Below are positions 24,091 to 31,859 of a stretch of DNA of 32,194 nucleotides, in pieces; positions within the stretch are counted from its first letter, which is position 1, and each line of letters begins with the position of its first letter. The notes under the pieces were generated by a model. It was not told the DNA's origin. It saw only the letters and a list, made by a program, of their open reading frames with translations, and made no database searches. The translations under genes were made by a program, and so were the position numbers. The stretch comes from Deltaproteobacteria bacterium (GTDB taxonomy: Bacteria; UBA10199; DSSB01), in the NCBI GenBank assembly GCA_020853015.1, contig JADYZQ010000299.1:1-32194 (forward strand). Reading direction: 5' to 3'.

Positions 24091-26958
24091 ATGACCCCCT
24101 GCAATAATTGCCACGGCGGCGAGGGCACGCGACCCAGCCGAAACGAATTGGAATGGCTGACGCGCGAGCCGGCGCTGGGACCCGAGGGCGGCCGCAACGG
24201 CTCCGATGCGACCGCGACGGTCCCGCCCGACATCGACTGCCCCGCCCGCCCGCACTGGCCCGAGCGCCTCGCCCGCGACCGCGATCTACTGCCCGCCTTC
24301 TCTTGGTGGGTGCGGGAAAATTACCGCGAGACCTTGAGGGCCGCCCGACCGGGTGTGCGGCCTTATTTCGTCGACGTCCGGGACGCCTCCCTGGGGCTGA
24401 GCCTAGGCCTGCGCAACTTCACCTACAACGGTTCGCGGCGGGAGGATTTCCATTCCTGGAGCACTTACACCACCGACGTCCACGCGGCGCCGGGCGGGCG
24501 CCTGGAGCTTCGCCTCGAGGCGGAGGGTAACGAGCTCCCCTTGGAGCGCGGCCTGCTGGCACTGCACGGCGTCTCGGTCGACGGGCCGTATTTCGTCAAC
24601 CTCTCCGGGATCTCGCGCCAGGCCATCTTCGAATCCGACGGCGACCTCTGTCTCCTGCCCCAATCCCTGCTCGCCGACCCGCGGCACGGACTGCTGGCGT
24701 CGCCCCACCCGCACTACACCGGGGGTATCGCCCTTTATCCCGAAATTTTCAATCTGGGCGGCGGCGCCGGCGTCTCGGCCAATCTCTGCCTGCCCCTGCC
24801 GACGGAATTCCGCTCGCCGGCGATCTCCGAGGCCCCTCCGCCCCGGACCTACGAGCTCAACGACCTGCTGGGCCGGATCCAAAATTATCGCGAGAATCAT
24901 CCGCCGCGGCCGCCGGGCTCGGAGTCGTGGCTGCAGCGCCTCTTCCTCGGCAGCGGGCGAAGGCTGCAAAGCCTCTTCGAATTGGTCCAGACGGGGAGCG
25001 AGTTGAACTTGGAACTCAGCGACCTCCAAGATCTCTTCCTCCCCGGGATGCTGGACCTGGGCCCTTCGCGACTGGGGCTGCGCGCCGTCGTGACGCCGGA
25101 GCGCGAGGTCGAGGCGACGCTGACTCCCCTGTCCCTCGTCTTCCAGGCGATGGGCTACGGGCGAGATCCGGACACGGAAGAGCCGCGCCTGCTTTTGGAT
25201 TCCGCGCGCCTGACGGGACCCGCGGAGGGTCCCGCCCTGCGCCTCCGCCTCGACCCCGTCGCCCGCGAGCTGCGCTCCTTGGAGGCGCAGGTCTCGCTGG
25301 AGGCCGTCGTTTCCTTGCTGCGGCCGGCTTGGCGCGGCCTGGGCTTAAGCGGCAACCTCCGCTTGGCGCTCCACGACGCGGGCCGCTGGGCCTTCGGGTT
25401 GAGCGATCTTTCGGTCACGGTGCCGGAGCTCCGCCTCTCCCTCGGCGACGCCGAGGCCGGCGCGGAGCCCGCCGTCCTGAGCGGCGCCCTGCGCGGCGGC
25501 GAGACGCCCCGCGCCTTGCTGGGCGTGACGATCCCGCCGGGACTGCGCGGCGCATTCGATCCCGCCGCCGGCGAGCTGCACCTCGAGGGCAACCTGGTGT
25601 TGAGCGCCGAGCTCCGCGGCCCGCGGGGAAATTTCGAGTTGCGCGCGCCGCTGGCCTTCTTCACCACGCTTCGACTCGGCGCCGGGGGGCCCGCGCCGAT
25701 CCCCGGCAGCACGGCGCTTTCCATCGAAGGCCTGGAGCTGATCGACGCCTCGAGCCGCCGCGAGCTCTTCCGCGACGGGGAGCTGTTTTTCAGCGACGAC
25801 CCCGACCAAGACATTTTCCGCGAAGGCCGCGTCCTCGAGGGCTTCTCGCTTAACGACGCGACGCTCGCGCGGCATCGCAGCCTCCCCGCGACGGTCGAAT
25901 TGCGCGGCGTCTGGGAAAACCACCACCGGGTCGACCTCCGCGGCCACCTCCCGCTGCCGCTGCGCGACGCCGAGCCCCGCGCCTACGATTTCTCCGCCCT
26001 CCTCGAGGACGCCGCCGAGCTGCACCTGGACCTCTTCGACCTTAACCCGGCTCCCGCGCCGGGCGGGGCCCGCGCGCCGGCCTTCAACCTGATCGGCGGC
26101 GTCCTGCGCGCCCAACGCTTCGCCGAGGCGGACGGTCGAACGCTGTGGGACTTTCGGCTCGAAGGCGAGGCGTTTAGCCTCGGGCGCCGGGGCGGCTTGG
26201 TCTACTTGCGGCAGCCGCGGCTGGAGGCCGAGCTGGACCGTCTCGAGCTCCAGGCCGGCAACCTCCTGGTCCGCATCCCGCTTCTGGACCTTCGGGCGAA
26301 CGAGCGCGGCAGCCCCGCCGGCCGGCTGCGGGGACCGATCCACGTCCACCTGAACGGCACGGAGCGCGGCGGCCTCGAAGTGGAACTGGACTCGGAGCGC
26401 CGCCCCACGGCGCTCCGCAACCTCGACCTGGCCTTCAACCTGCAAGGCCTCGACGTCCTGCCCCCGCGGCTACGGCGCAACCTGCCGGGCGGCGCCCGTT
26501 TCGTCGGCCTGGACGGCCACCTCGAAGGAAATTTCCGCATGAATTATCCCGAGGACCCGCGGCACTGGAACGGCCGCGGCGCGCTGCGGCTGCGCGGCGA
26601 CCGGGACGGGGACGTCTACTTGCTGGATTCCAGGCTGCGCCGCGTCGGGCCGCCGCTGATCCGGGACACCCGCTGGCGCTGGGACCGCGTCGACGGCGTC
26701 GACCGGCGACGCGGCTATGCCCTGGGGGATTTCCACTTGGAGCTGCTGCTCAACCCGATGCCGCTTCTGGGATCGGTCGAAGCTGCCTCGCGCGGCTTGG
26801 AGGTCGCCTTCGGCGGCGACGGGCGGCGGCTGCGTCCCGGCGAGATCTGGGCCGAGATGCCCTACGACAACCAGCCCTGGACGCCCCGGGGCTTTCGCAA
26901 CCGCATCGTCGACTACCTCGAGGCCCTCTGTCGCCAAAGCCCGGGCTGCCGGCCTTAG
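24091..26958 (+). CDS. Family 2 beta-rich protein, copy C (unknown function)
   Basis: A 955-residue protein, closest to copy A. It starts MTPCNNCHGGEGT, with the CxxCHG motif at residues 4-9 and no signal peptide. The tryptophan-rich helix (WWVRENYRETL), DLFLPGMLDLGPSR near 312-327, RLRGDRDGDVYL near 832, RDTRWRW, YALGDFHL and the C-terminal MPYDNQPW (924), GFRNRIVDYL and CRQ-x3-C all match copy A. The bulk is a long series of amphipathic strands (LRLRLDPVARELRSLEAQVSL-like stretches). It is the last gene of the tandem run; the VWA gene starts 85 bp later. The conserved N- and C-terminal motifs suggest contact surfaces common to A and C, with B the divergent partner. The role is unknown. Confidence 0.82.
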   Translation: MTPCNNCHGGEGTRPSRNELEWLTREPALGPEGGRNGSDATATVPPDIDCPARPHWPERLARDRDLLPAFSWWVRENYRETLRAARPGVRPYFVDVRDASLGLSLGLRNFTYNGSRREDFHSWSTYTTDVHAAPGGRLELRLEAEGNELPLERGLLALHGVSVDGPYFVNLSGISRQAIFESDGDLCLLPQSLLADPRHGLLASPHPHYTGGIALYPEIFNLGGGAGVSANLCLPLPTEFRSPAISEAPPPRTYELNDLLGRIQNYRENHPPRPPGSESWLQRLFLGSGRRLQSLFELVQTGSELNLELSDLQDLFLPGMLDLGPSRLGLRAVVTPEREVEATLTPLSLVFQAMGYGRDPDTEEPRLLLDSARLTGPAEGPALRLRLDPVARELRSLEAQVSLEAVVSLLRPAWRGLGLSGNLRLALHDAGRWAFGLSDLSVTVPELRLSLGDAEAGAEPAVLSGALRGGETPRALLGVTIPPGLRGAFDPAAGELHLEGNLVLSAELRGPRGNFELRAPLAFFTTLRLGAGGPAPIPGSTALSIEGLELIDASSRRELFRDGELFFSDDPDQDIFREGRVLEGFSLNDATLARHRSLPATVELRGVWENHHRVDLRGHLPLPLRDAEPRAYDFSALLEDAAELHLDLFDLNPAPAPGGARAPAFNLIGGVLRAQRFAEADGRTLWDFRLEGEAFSLGRRGGLVYLRQPRLEAELDRLELQAGNLLVRIPLLDLRANERGSPAGRLRGPIHVHLNGTERGGLEVELDSERRPTALRNLDLAFNLQGLDVLPPRLRRNLPGGARFVGLDGHLEGNFRMNYPEDPRHWNGRGALRLRGDRDGDVYLLDSRLRRVGPPLIRDTRWRWDRVDGVDRRRGYALGDFHLELLLNPMPLLGSVEAASRGLEVAFGGDGRRLRPGEIWAEMPYDNQPWTPRGFRNRIVDYLEALCRQSPGCRP

Positions 26959-27029
26959 TCTTCGCCCACAAAGCGCTGGCCTTCGCCTTAAATCCTCGCT
27001 AGATTCCCCGGTCACGAGACATCCCGAAA

Positions 27030-27037
27030 GGGGGGGG
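27030..27037 (+). promoter_or_regulatory. Ribosome binding site deciding the VWA gene start
   Basis: A run of eight G preceded by AAA ends six bases before the ATG at 27044, which begins a good signal peptide. Longer readings from 26717 would overlap copy C. No clear promoter is visible in the 85-bp gap; TAGATT at 27000-27005 is at most a weak -10 box. Confidence 0.6.
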
Positions 27038-27043
27038 ATTCCT

Positions 27044-28843
27044 ATGAAAAAATCCGTCATTTCCTTCTTGTCGATTTTAAGCCTGGCCCTGATGGCCGCA
27101 ACGGCCTCCGCCGCCTCCCGCATCGAGTACATCCTCGACGTCAGCGGCTCGATGAACGCCCTCTCCGGCGGCGAGAAGCGCATCGACGCCGCGAAGAAAT
27201 CCCTGACCGCGATGGTCCAGGGCATCCCCGACGGCACCATCGTCGCGCTGCGCCTCTACTCGCACCGCGTCCCCCCCGCGGACAAGGCCAAGAGCTGCCA
27301 GGACACCGAGCTGGTGATCCCCTTCGGCCCCATCAACAAGCCGCAATTCTTGGGCGTGGTCAACGCGGCGTCCCCGCTGGGCCAGACGCCCATCGCCTAT
27401 TCCCTCGAGCAGGCCGCCAACGACTTCGTGATGGGGGCCGACGAGGCCCAGACCATCATCCTGGTCAGCGACGGCGAGGAGAGCTGCGGCGGCGACCCGG
27501 TCGCGGTGGCGAAGGCCCTGATCGCGAAGGGCTTCAAGCTCAAGATCAACGTGATCGGCTTCGACGTCGACGCCAACGCCAAAAACCAGCTGGCCGCCAT
27601 CGCCGGCGCCACCGGCGGGCAGTATTTCGACGCCAAGGACTCCGCCAGCCTGACCGGCACCCTGCAGAAATTGACGCAGGAGTCGCTGGTCATCCAGAAG
27701 GCGGGCTCTTCGGTCTACGGCGAGGAGATCCGCGGCGGCGACAACTACGAGACGTCCGTCCCCATCCCGGTCGGCAAGCTCCTCCGCTTAAACCACCACC
27801 AAAAGCAGAACCAATACGACTATTTCTCCGTCGACGCGAAGCCGGGGCAGAAGATCGTCGTCTCGCTGGAGACCGGCGAGAAGGGCGTGCGCATCAATCC
27901 CGACAACACCTATGAAGAAAACCTGAATCCCTACGCCGGCGTCAGCCTGCAGAGCCCGCAAAAGACGCAGATCGCCCACCAAGAGATCATCGGCGGGAAG
28001 AACGACGCCAAGCAGATTATCTTTCCGGTGCCCACCGACGGCGGCGGCAAGTATTACGTCCTGGTCGGCTCGGCTTACGACAACCAGCACAAGGACCACC
28101 GCTTCAAGGTCGAGATCTCCGAGCTCTTCGACGCGGGCAGCAAGCAGGATGCGGGCGACACACGCGACACCGCCTTGGTGATCCAGCCGGGCACCCACAA
28201 GGGCTACGTCAATCCGAACGACGAGATCGACACCTACCGAGTCCAACTCCCCGCCGGCACCGTGACGATCCGCGTCCGGCCGGTCAGCGAAAAGGTCCAC
28301 TTAGGCCTCGAGCTCTTCGACGCGGAGGGCGTCCGCGTCGGCGGTGAAAACGCCCCCAATGCCGGGGCGGTCGCGAAGATGGAGAACCTCCCGCTCGCCA
28401 AGGCGGGCGAATACGTCCTCAAGGTCAAGGGCGGCTACAATCCTTCCGAGACGGAATACACTTTGGAAATCATTCCGGGCGGGGGCGCCGCTTCCGCCGC
28501 GGACGCGGGCGCCCCGCCGGCCGCACCCGCGGCCCCCACGACGCCGACAGCCCCGGCGGCCCCGACCGGCGGCGAGACCGTCTACAATCCTTTGTCCAAG
28601 CCCGTCCCCATGCCGCGGGCCGGCACCGGGGCGCTCACCCCCGACTACCAGGGCATCGCCCAGCTTTGGAAGCAGATGGACTGGAAGCAGAAGGCGAAGG
28701 TCGTCGGCTTCTGGACGCTGCTGCCGGCCTTCTTCGGCTGGCTGGTCGGCTGGATTTGGGGCTACTTCAAGGGCCGCGCCAGCGGAAAGCGCTGGGCGGC
28801 GCGGCAGGCCGCGAAGCAGAATACCGCCCCGCCGGCAGGCTGA
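27044..28843 (+). CDS. Secreted, membrane-anchored VWA-domain protein
   Basis: A 599-residue exported protein. It has a Sec signal peptide (MKKS, a hydrophobic core, and a likely cut after ASA at 23). A von Willebrand factor A domain follows at about 25-215 with a full metal-ion-dependent adhesion site: D32-x-S34-x-S36, T115 and D143. Residues of about 225-365 and 370-480 look like two beta-sandwich domains; the second resembles pre-peptidase C-terminal domains (DTYRVQLPAGTVTIRVRP). A proline- and alanine-rich linker follows. Near the C-terminus comes a hydrophobic helix (FWTLLPAFFGWLVGWIWGYF) and a basic tail, so the bulk should face the periplasm. VWA domains bind proteins through a divalent metal. 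Its position after Family 2 makes a shared function possible but unproven. Confidence 0.9.
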   Translation: MKKSVISFLSILSLALMAATASAASRIEYILDVSGSMNALSGGEKRIDAAKKSLTAMVQGIPDGTIVALRLYSHRVPPADKAKSCQDTELVIPFGPINKPQFLGVVNAASPLGQTPIAYSLEQAANDFVMGADEAQTIILVSDGEESCGGDPVAVAKALIAKGFKLKINVIGFDVDANAKNQLAAIAGATGGQYFDAKDSASLTGTLQKLTQESLVIQKAGSSVYGEEIRGGDNYETSVPIPVGKLLRLNHHQKQNQYDYFSVDAKPGQKIVVSLETGEKGVRINPDNTYEENLNPYAGVSLQSPQKTQIAHQEIIGGKNDAKQIIFPVPTDGGGKYYVLVGSAYDNQHKDHRFKVEISELFDAGSKQDAGDTRDTALVIQPGTHKGYVNPNDEIDTYRVQLPAGTVTIRVRPVSEKVHLGLELFDAEGVRVGGENAPNAGAVAKMENLPLAKAGEYVLKVKGGYNPSETEYTLEIIPGGGAASAADAGAPPAAPAAPTTPTAPAAPTGGETVYNPLSKPVPMPRAGTGALTPDYQGIAQLWKQMDWKQKAKVVGFWTLLPAFFGWLVGWIWGYFKGRASGKRWAARQAAKQNTAPPAG

Positions 28844-28881
28844 CCGCGCAAGGCTTTCGCCGGCCTCTGATGGATGCGTCG

Positions 28882-28909
28882 TTGACTCAGGTTTGACGTA
28901 AGTGATACT
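28882..28909 (+). promoter_or_regulatory. Putative promoter of the toxin-antitoxin operon
   Basis: TTGACT (28882-28887) and GATACT (28904-28909) are 16 bp apart. The -10 box lies in the left arm of the operator palindrome, so a bound repressor would block polymerase. The -35 box matches the consensus at 5 of 6 positions and the -10 box at 4 of 6. Confidence 0.45.
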
Positions 28910-28921
28910 TTTGTATCACTT
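28900..28921. promoter_or_regulatory. Operator palindrome of the toxin-antitoxin operon
   Basis: AAGTGATAC (28900-28908) and GTATCACTT (28913-28921) are a perfect 9-bp inverted repeat around TTTT, ending one base before the antitoxin ATG. Position and symmetry fit autoregulation by a Phd/YefM-type antitoxin dimer. Confidence 0.75.
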
Positions 28922-29179
28922 ATGAAAACCGAGCTCGTCACCAATCTCAAGCGGCAAGCCACCCAAATCATCGCCAGCCTCGAGCGCAGTTCGAGCCCTA
29001 TCCTCATCACCGAGCACGGCCGGGGCGCCGCTTACCTCTTGAGCGTCCACGCCTTCCATAAACTGCAAAAAAGAATGAAAATCTTGGAGGGCATTGCCAG
29101 GGGGGAAAAGGCCATCCGAGAAGGGCGGGTGCTAAGCCAAGCGCAGGCCAAGCGGAAAATGAAACGATGGCTCAAGTAG
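28922..29179 (+). CDS. Phd/YefM-type antitoxin
   Basis: An 85-residue protein with the typical Phd/YefM plan. The N-terminal DNA-binding part includes VTNLKRQATQIIASL and the strand PILITEHGRGAAYLLSVHAF. A helical, basic C-terminus (about 45-85) would wrap and neutralise the toxin. It should bind the palindrome immediately upstream and repress its own operon, alone and with the toxin. The toxin ATG lies 13 bases before this gene's stop, the usual translational coupling. No strong Shine-Dalgarno is visible because the operator fills that place, so translation may be leaderless-like or weak. GC is lower than in Family 2, consistent with a mobile module. Confidence 0.88.
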   Translation: MKTELVTNLKRQATQIIASLERSSSPILITEHGRGAAYLLSVHAFHKLQKRMKILEGIARGEKAIREGRVLSQAQAKRKMKRWLK

Positions 29180-29460
29180 TTTGGACCGAACCGGCCCTCA
29201 ACGATCTAGAAGTCATTGCCGATTATATCGCCCTGGACAAACCTAAGGCCGCACGGCGCTTTGTCCATCGCGTGTTTCAAAAGATCGAGTTATTGGGACG
29301 GTTTCCCCTGTTAGGAACAAAGCCCGTGGAAATAAGAGATTTCCCCTATCGACAGCTCGTCGTGGCGCCATGTCGCATCTTTTATCGAGTCGCAGGGAAG
29401 AGGATCTACATAGTTTCCGTCCTTCGCGGAGAGAAGGGATCCCCAAAAGGGATTCGATAG
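29167..29460 (+). CDS. ParE/RelE-superfamily toxin
   Basis: A 97-residue protein with the ParE-like toxin signature: WTEPALNDLEVIADYIA at the N-terminus, a second helix (AARRFVHRVFQKIELLGRFPLLG), then the strands RQLVVAPCRIFYRV and RIYIVSVLRGEK. The conserved arginine and the YR-x-x-V pattern of the family are present. Such toxins either poison DNA gyrase (ParE) or cleave mRNA at the ribosome (RelE). The sequence is closer to ParE, but the target is not proven. It overlaps the antitoxin by 13 bases and ends 7 bp from a convergent gene. Confidence 0.9.
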   Translation: MAQVVWTEPALNDLEVIADYIALDKPKAARRFVHRVFQKIELLGRFPLLGTKPVEIRDFPYRQLVVAPCRIFYRVAGKRIYIVSVLRGEKGSPKGIR

Positions 29461-29466
29461 CCTTTT
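29445..29466. terminator. Possible weak bidirectional terminator
   Basis: AAAAGG (29445-29450) pairs with CCTTTT (29461-29466) around a 10-base loop at the point where the toxin gene and the next gene converge. The stem is short and A/T-rich, so efficiency is doubtful. Confidence 0.3.
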
Positions 29467-29467
29467 C

Positions 29468-31573
29468 TTAGTCGAGTTCAATCATGCGCTCGGGATGAAT
29501 GACGCGGACGAAATACTCGCCGATCCAAATCCCGGTGCCGGTTTCGATCCACTGCTTCGCGGAAAGTGGCAGGACACCTCCGGGGGCATGCTGGGTCACT
29601 CCCTCGCTCGCCTCGAGCACCCGCAACAGGCCGTTTTGGTAAATAAGCCGCAGCCTAGGGCCGGCCCCGGCTACGTCGGTGCTGAGCAGTAGCTCCATGC
29701 CCAAATTCGCGGCCACGGTGAAATTTTTGGGAAGACGCCCGCCGCCGCCGACTTGGATGATGAGATGGTCTTGTTCCCTCAGCCCGATCTCGCCCGGATT
29801 GGGTTCGGCAAGCAGCGATATGGACACCCTATTGGGATGACTCGTCTCTTGGGGAGGCACCCGCGCCACCTCCGTAGGATAATTTGTCGGTACAGGGTTG
29901 GGGGTGGAAATCGGCGCGGGATGGGTTCGGAGTTCAAGCGCGGGCGGGGAATTTGGTTCCACGGCGCTCTCTTGGCCCCGCGCATCCTCAAAGATGCGAG
30001 TCGGCTCGGGATCGATAGAAGGTCTTCGGGGAGGAATGGCCGCCGACGAAGTCGGAAAATCCGGCTGCGGAACGCCCTGGAATAAACCCGTGGCCGATGG
30101 TAACCACCTCTGAATTCGCGGCGCCGCCCACCATGTCCCCGCGACTTGGTTCATCCGCGTTCGAATGTCCTCGCGGTGCCGGGCCAATATCCTCAAGGCG
30201 CGACGGGCGTGCTGGATGCGCTCCTGGACTTCCGCCGGCTCGCGACCGGTCAGGGTATGGGCGAACTCCATCAGCCGGCGCGCGTGCCACTCGGGAAACT
30301 TCTCCGGGGCGGCCGCCGCCATCTCTTCGAGGTTGACCAATGCGGAATATTCCGGAGTCGAGAATAAGAAGAGCTCGATTTTTGCCGAGATAGAGCTCTC
30401 CGCGAAGCGCTCCAGCCAATGCGGATGGTTCTGCAGGTAATTCTCGATGCGAAACAGGATCAAACCCTTGACCCAGCGGCTATACTGAAAAAAATAATCG
30501 AGAAAGCCCTCCGTATCGACGAGGCGCCAAAGCAGGCGGAGGTGGTGAAAATCCCTCGCTTCTTGGATCTCCGTGCCGGCCCTGCTCAGGGTGCCGAGAG
30601 TGGAAAACAAGTGCGTCCACAGGAACCACCTCACCGATGGAATCCCCTCGCGGGCCACGTGCAGGACCTGGTCCATGATTCCATGAACGACCGCCTGTTG
30701 CGACTCGGTGCCCTGCTCGCCATAACGCGGGTGAAAATTTCTCCAGCTCGCGGGAAACTCCCCCTGCAGCAGGGGAAATTCCAGTAGAGCCTCCAAGGCC
30801 TCACGATGACCCTTCGCGGCCGCGGCTCCCAGCGCGCCAAGATCCAGGACCGCCAGCGCATCGTGGACATATTTATTCCGATGCCACCATTCCTCCCGGT
30901 TGGGAGGAAAAATCCCGACCGAGTCGGCTTGGGTTCGAGAGAGATGTTGCAGCAAAGTGGGGCTTTCGGGATCCGAGGGATTCCATTTCGCCTCCGCCAG
31001 GGCTCGAATGCGCGGCGACTTAGGTTCCAAAAGCAGGAGCAGGTATAATTGCCTGAGGCCGTGAGCTTGGTTGATAACCACGTCGGCGGTCAGGAGGCGT
31101 TGGATGCCCTCGCTGCGTTCGCCGGGAAAAATTTCGCGAAGCAGCTCGGCCAGTCGGCGGCAAATCGCGGAATCCGGAGACCCCTGTCCCGCGGCTACGC
31201 GCTCGAGGTAATGCCCCAACTCATAAAGCTCCGGATGAACGTTGAGCAATCGGGAATCGGACTCGGGTACTCGCGAGAACAAGGCGGAGAAACCCATGAG
31301 AAGAAAAGGCGCGGGGCGCGCCTGTCGCCAACGCGCGAGCAGGCCCGAGAAAAATCGTCGCCACGTCCTTTCGGGAGGGGCCGTCTCGGCAAGGGCGCCG
31401 AAGCGACGCGCGCGATCCTCCGCGGCGCGGATCTCCGACATGGCCGAAACGGACTTGGTCGATGGGTGCCAGGCCGTCGCCCGCCCCTCGCGACCCCGCC
31501 CGAAGGGGGCCTCCCGCCCCGCCTCGAAATGGGATCCGGAAAACGCTGAGCTTCTTTTGATGCCGCCAGACAT
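29468..31573 (-). CDS. Large helical protein with a possible FHA-like C-terminus (unknown)
   Basis: I do not recognise this 701-residue protein. The first ~60 residues are basic and low in complexity. Residues of about 75-480 are mainly helical with many leucine and arginine residues (for example GLRQLYLLLLLEPKSPRIRAL). A proline-, serine- and threonine-rich linker spans about 500-595. The last ~105 residues are beta-rich and end GNLL-like, with W-x-E-TGTGIWIGEYFVRVIHPE, which resembles the end of an FHA or PilZ-like domain. The key SRxH core is not visible, so this is only a suggestion. The linker plus C-terminal beta domain recalls Family 1. It converges on the toxin gene. GC is lower than in Families 1 and 2. 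Confidence 0.75.
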   Translation of the reverse strand: MSGGIKRSSAFSGSHFEAGREAPFGRGREGRATAWHPSTKSVSAMSEIRAAEDRARRFGALAETAPPERTWRRFFSGLLARWRQARPAPFLLMGFSALFSRVPESDSRLLNVHPELYELGHYLERVAAGQGSPDSAICRRLAELLREIFPGERSEGIQRLLTADVVINQAHGLRQLYLLLLLEPKSPRIRALAEAKWNPSDPESPTLLQHLSRTQADSVGIFPPNREEWWHRNKYVHDALAVLDLGALGAAAAKGHREALEALLEFPLLQGEFPASWRNFHPRYGEQGTESQQAVVHGIMDQVLHVAREGIPSVRWFLWTHLFSTLGTLSRAGTEIQEARDFHHLRLLWRLVDTEGFLDYFFQYSRWVKGLILFRIENYLQNHPHWLERFAESSISAKIELFLFSTPEYSALVNLEEMAAAAPEKFPEWHARRLMEFAHTLTGREPAEVQERIQHARRALRILARHREDIRTRMNQVAGTWWAAPRIQRWLPSATGLFQGVPQPDFPTSSAAIPPRRPSIDPEPTRIFEDARGQESAVEPNSPPALELRTHPAPISTPNPVPTNYPTEVARVPPQETSHPNRVSISLLAEPNPGEIGLREQDHLIIQVGGGGRLPKNFTVAANLGMELLLSTDVAGAGPRLRLIYQNGLLRVLEASEGVTQHAPGGVLPLSAKQWIETGTGIWIGEYFVRVIHPERMIELD

Positions 31574-31809
31574 AGGGACTCCATAAAGAATGAAATCCCA
31601 AAACGATCTCCAGCTTTTTAAGCAATGACCGTACCAGAGTTTAGGTAGGAGGGGTTACTTAACTCGTTGAAATTATTAAAATTTTATAATACGTGCCGAG
31701 GAGAATGCGCCGTTCTCCGAGACCTTTAGTGAGATGTGTTGGAAAGCCAACCTGATCATACGTTTTTTTTTGCAAGGTCACGACGGAATATGGCCCTCGG
31801 GAAGACCAT
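31574..31809. other. AT-rich intergenic region
   Basis: No convincing gene. It contains a perfect TATAAT on the + strand (31685-31690), a hairpin GGAGAA/TTCTCC (stem ends near 31700 and 31718), a small hairpin GTTGG/CCAAC (31738-31742, 31747-31751) and a run of nine T (31763-31771). Together these could mark a small + strand transcript, but no good -35 box is spaced correctly. The promoter of the minus-strand gene must also lie here; I cannot pick it out. Confidence 0.35.
31579..31582 (-). promoter_or_regulatory. Ribosome binding site of the 701-residue gene
   Basis: On the minus strand, GGAG lies five bases before the ATG at 31573. This supports that start over the internal ATG about 45 codons later. 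Confidence 0.5.
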
Positions 31810-31841
31810 AAAAAAAGGCGGCCGGTGGGGCCGCCTTTTTT
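31810..31841 (-). terminator. Rho-independent terminator of the PuuD-like gene
   Basis: GGCGGCC (31817-31823) pairs with GGCCGCC (31829-31835) around a 5-base loop. On the minus strand the stem is followed by seven T (A-run 31810-31816). It lies just past the stop at 31860. The T-run on the other side (31836-31841) would allow it to work in both directions. Confidence 0.85.
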
Positions 31842-31859
31842 GTCCTAACTTAAGGAAAT

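Noticed and set aside
26717-27043. Upstream extension of the VWA gene
   Set aside because: It would overlap copy C out of frame and bury the obvious signal peptide that begins at 27044.
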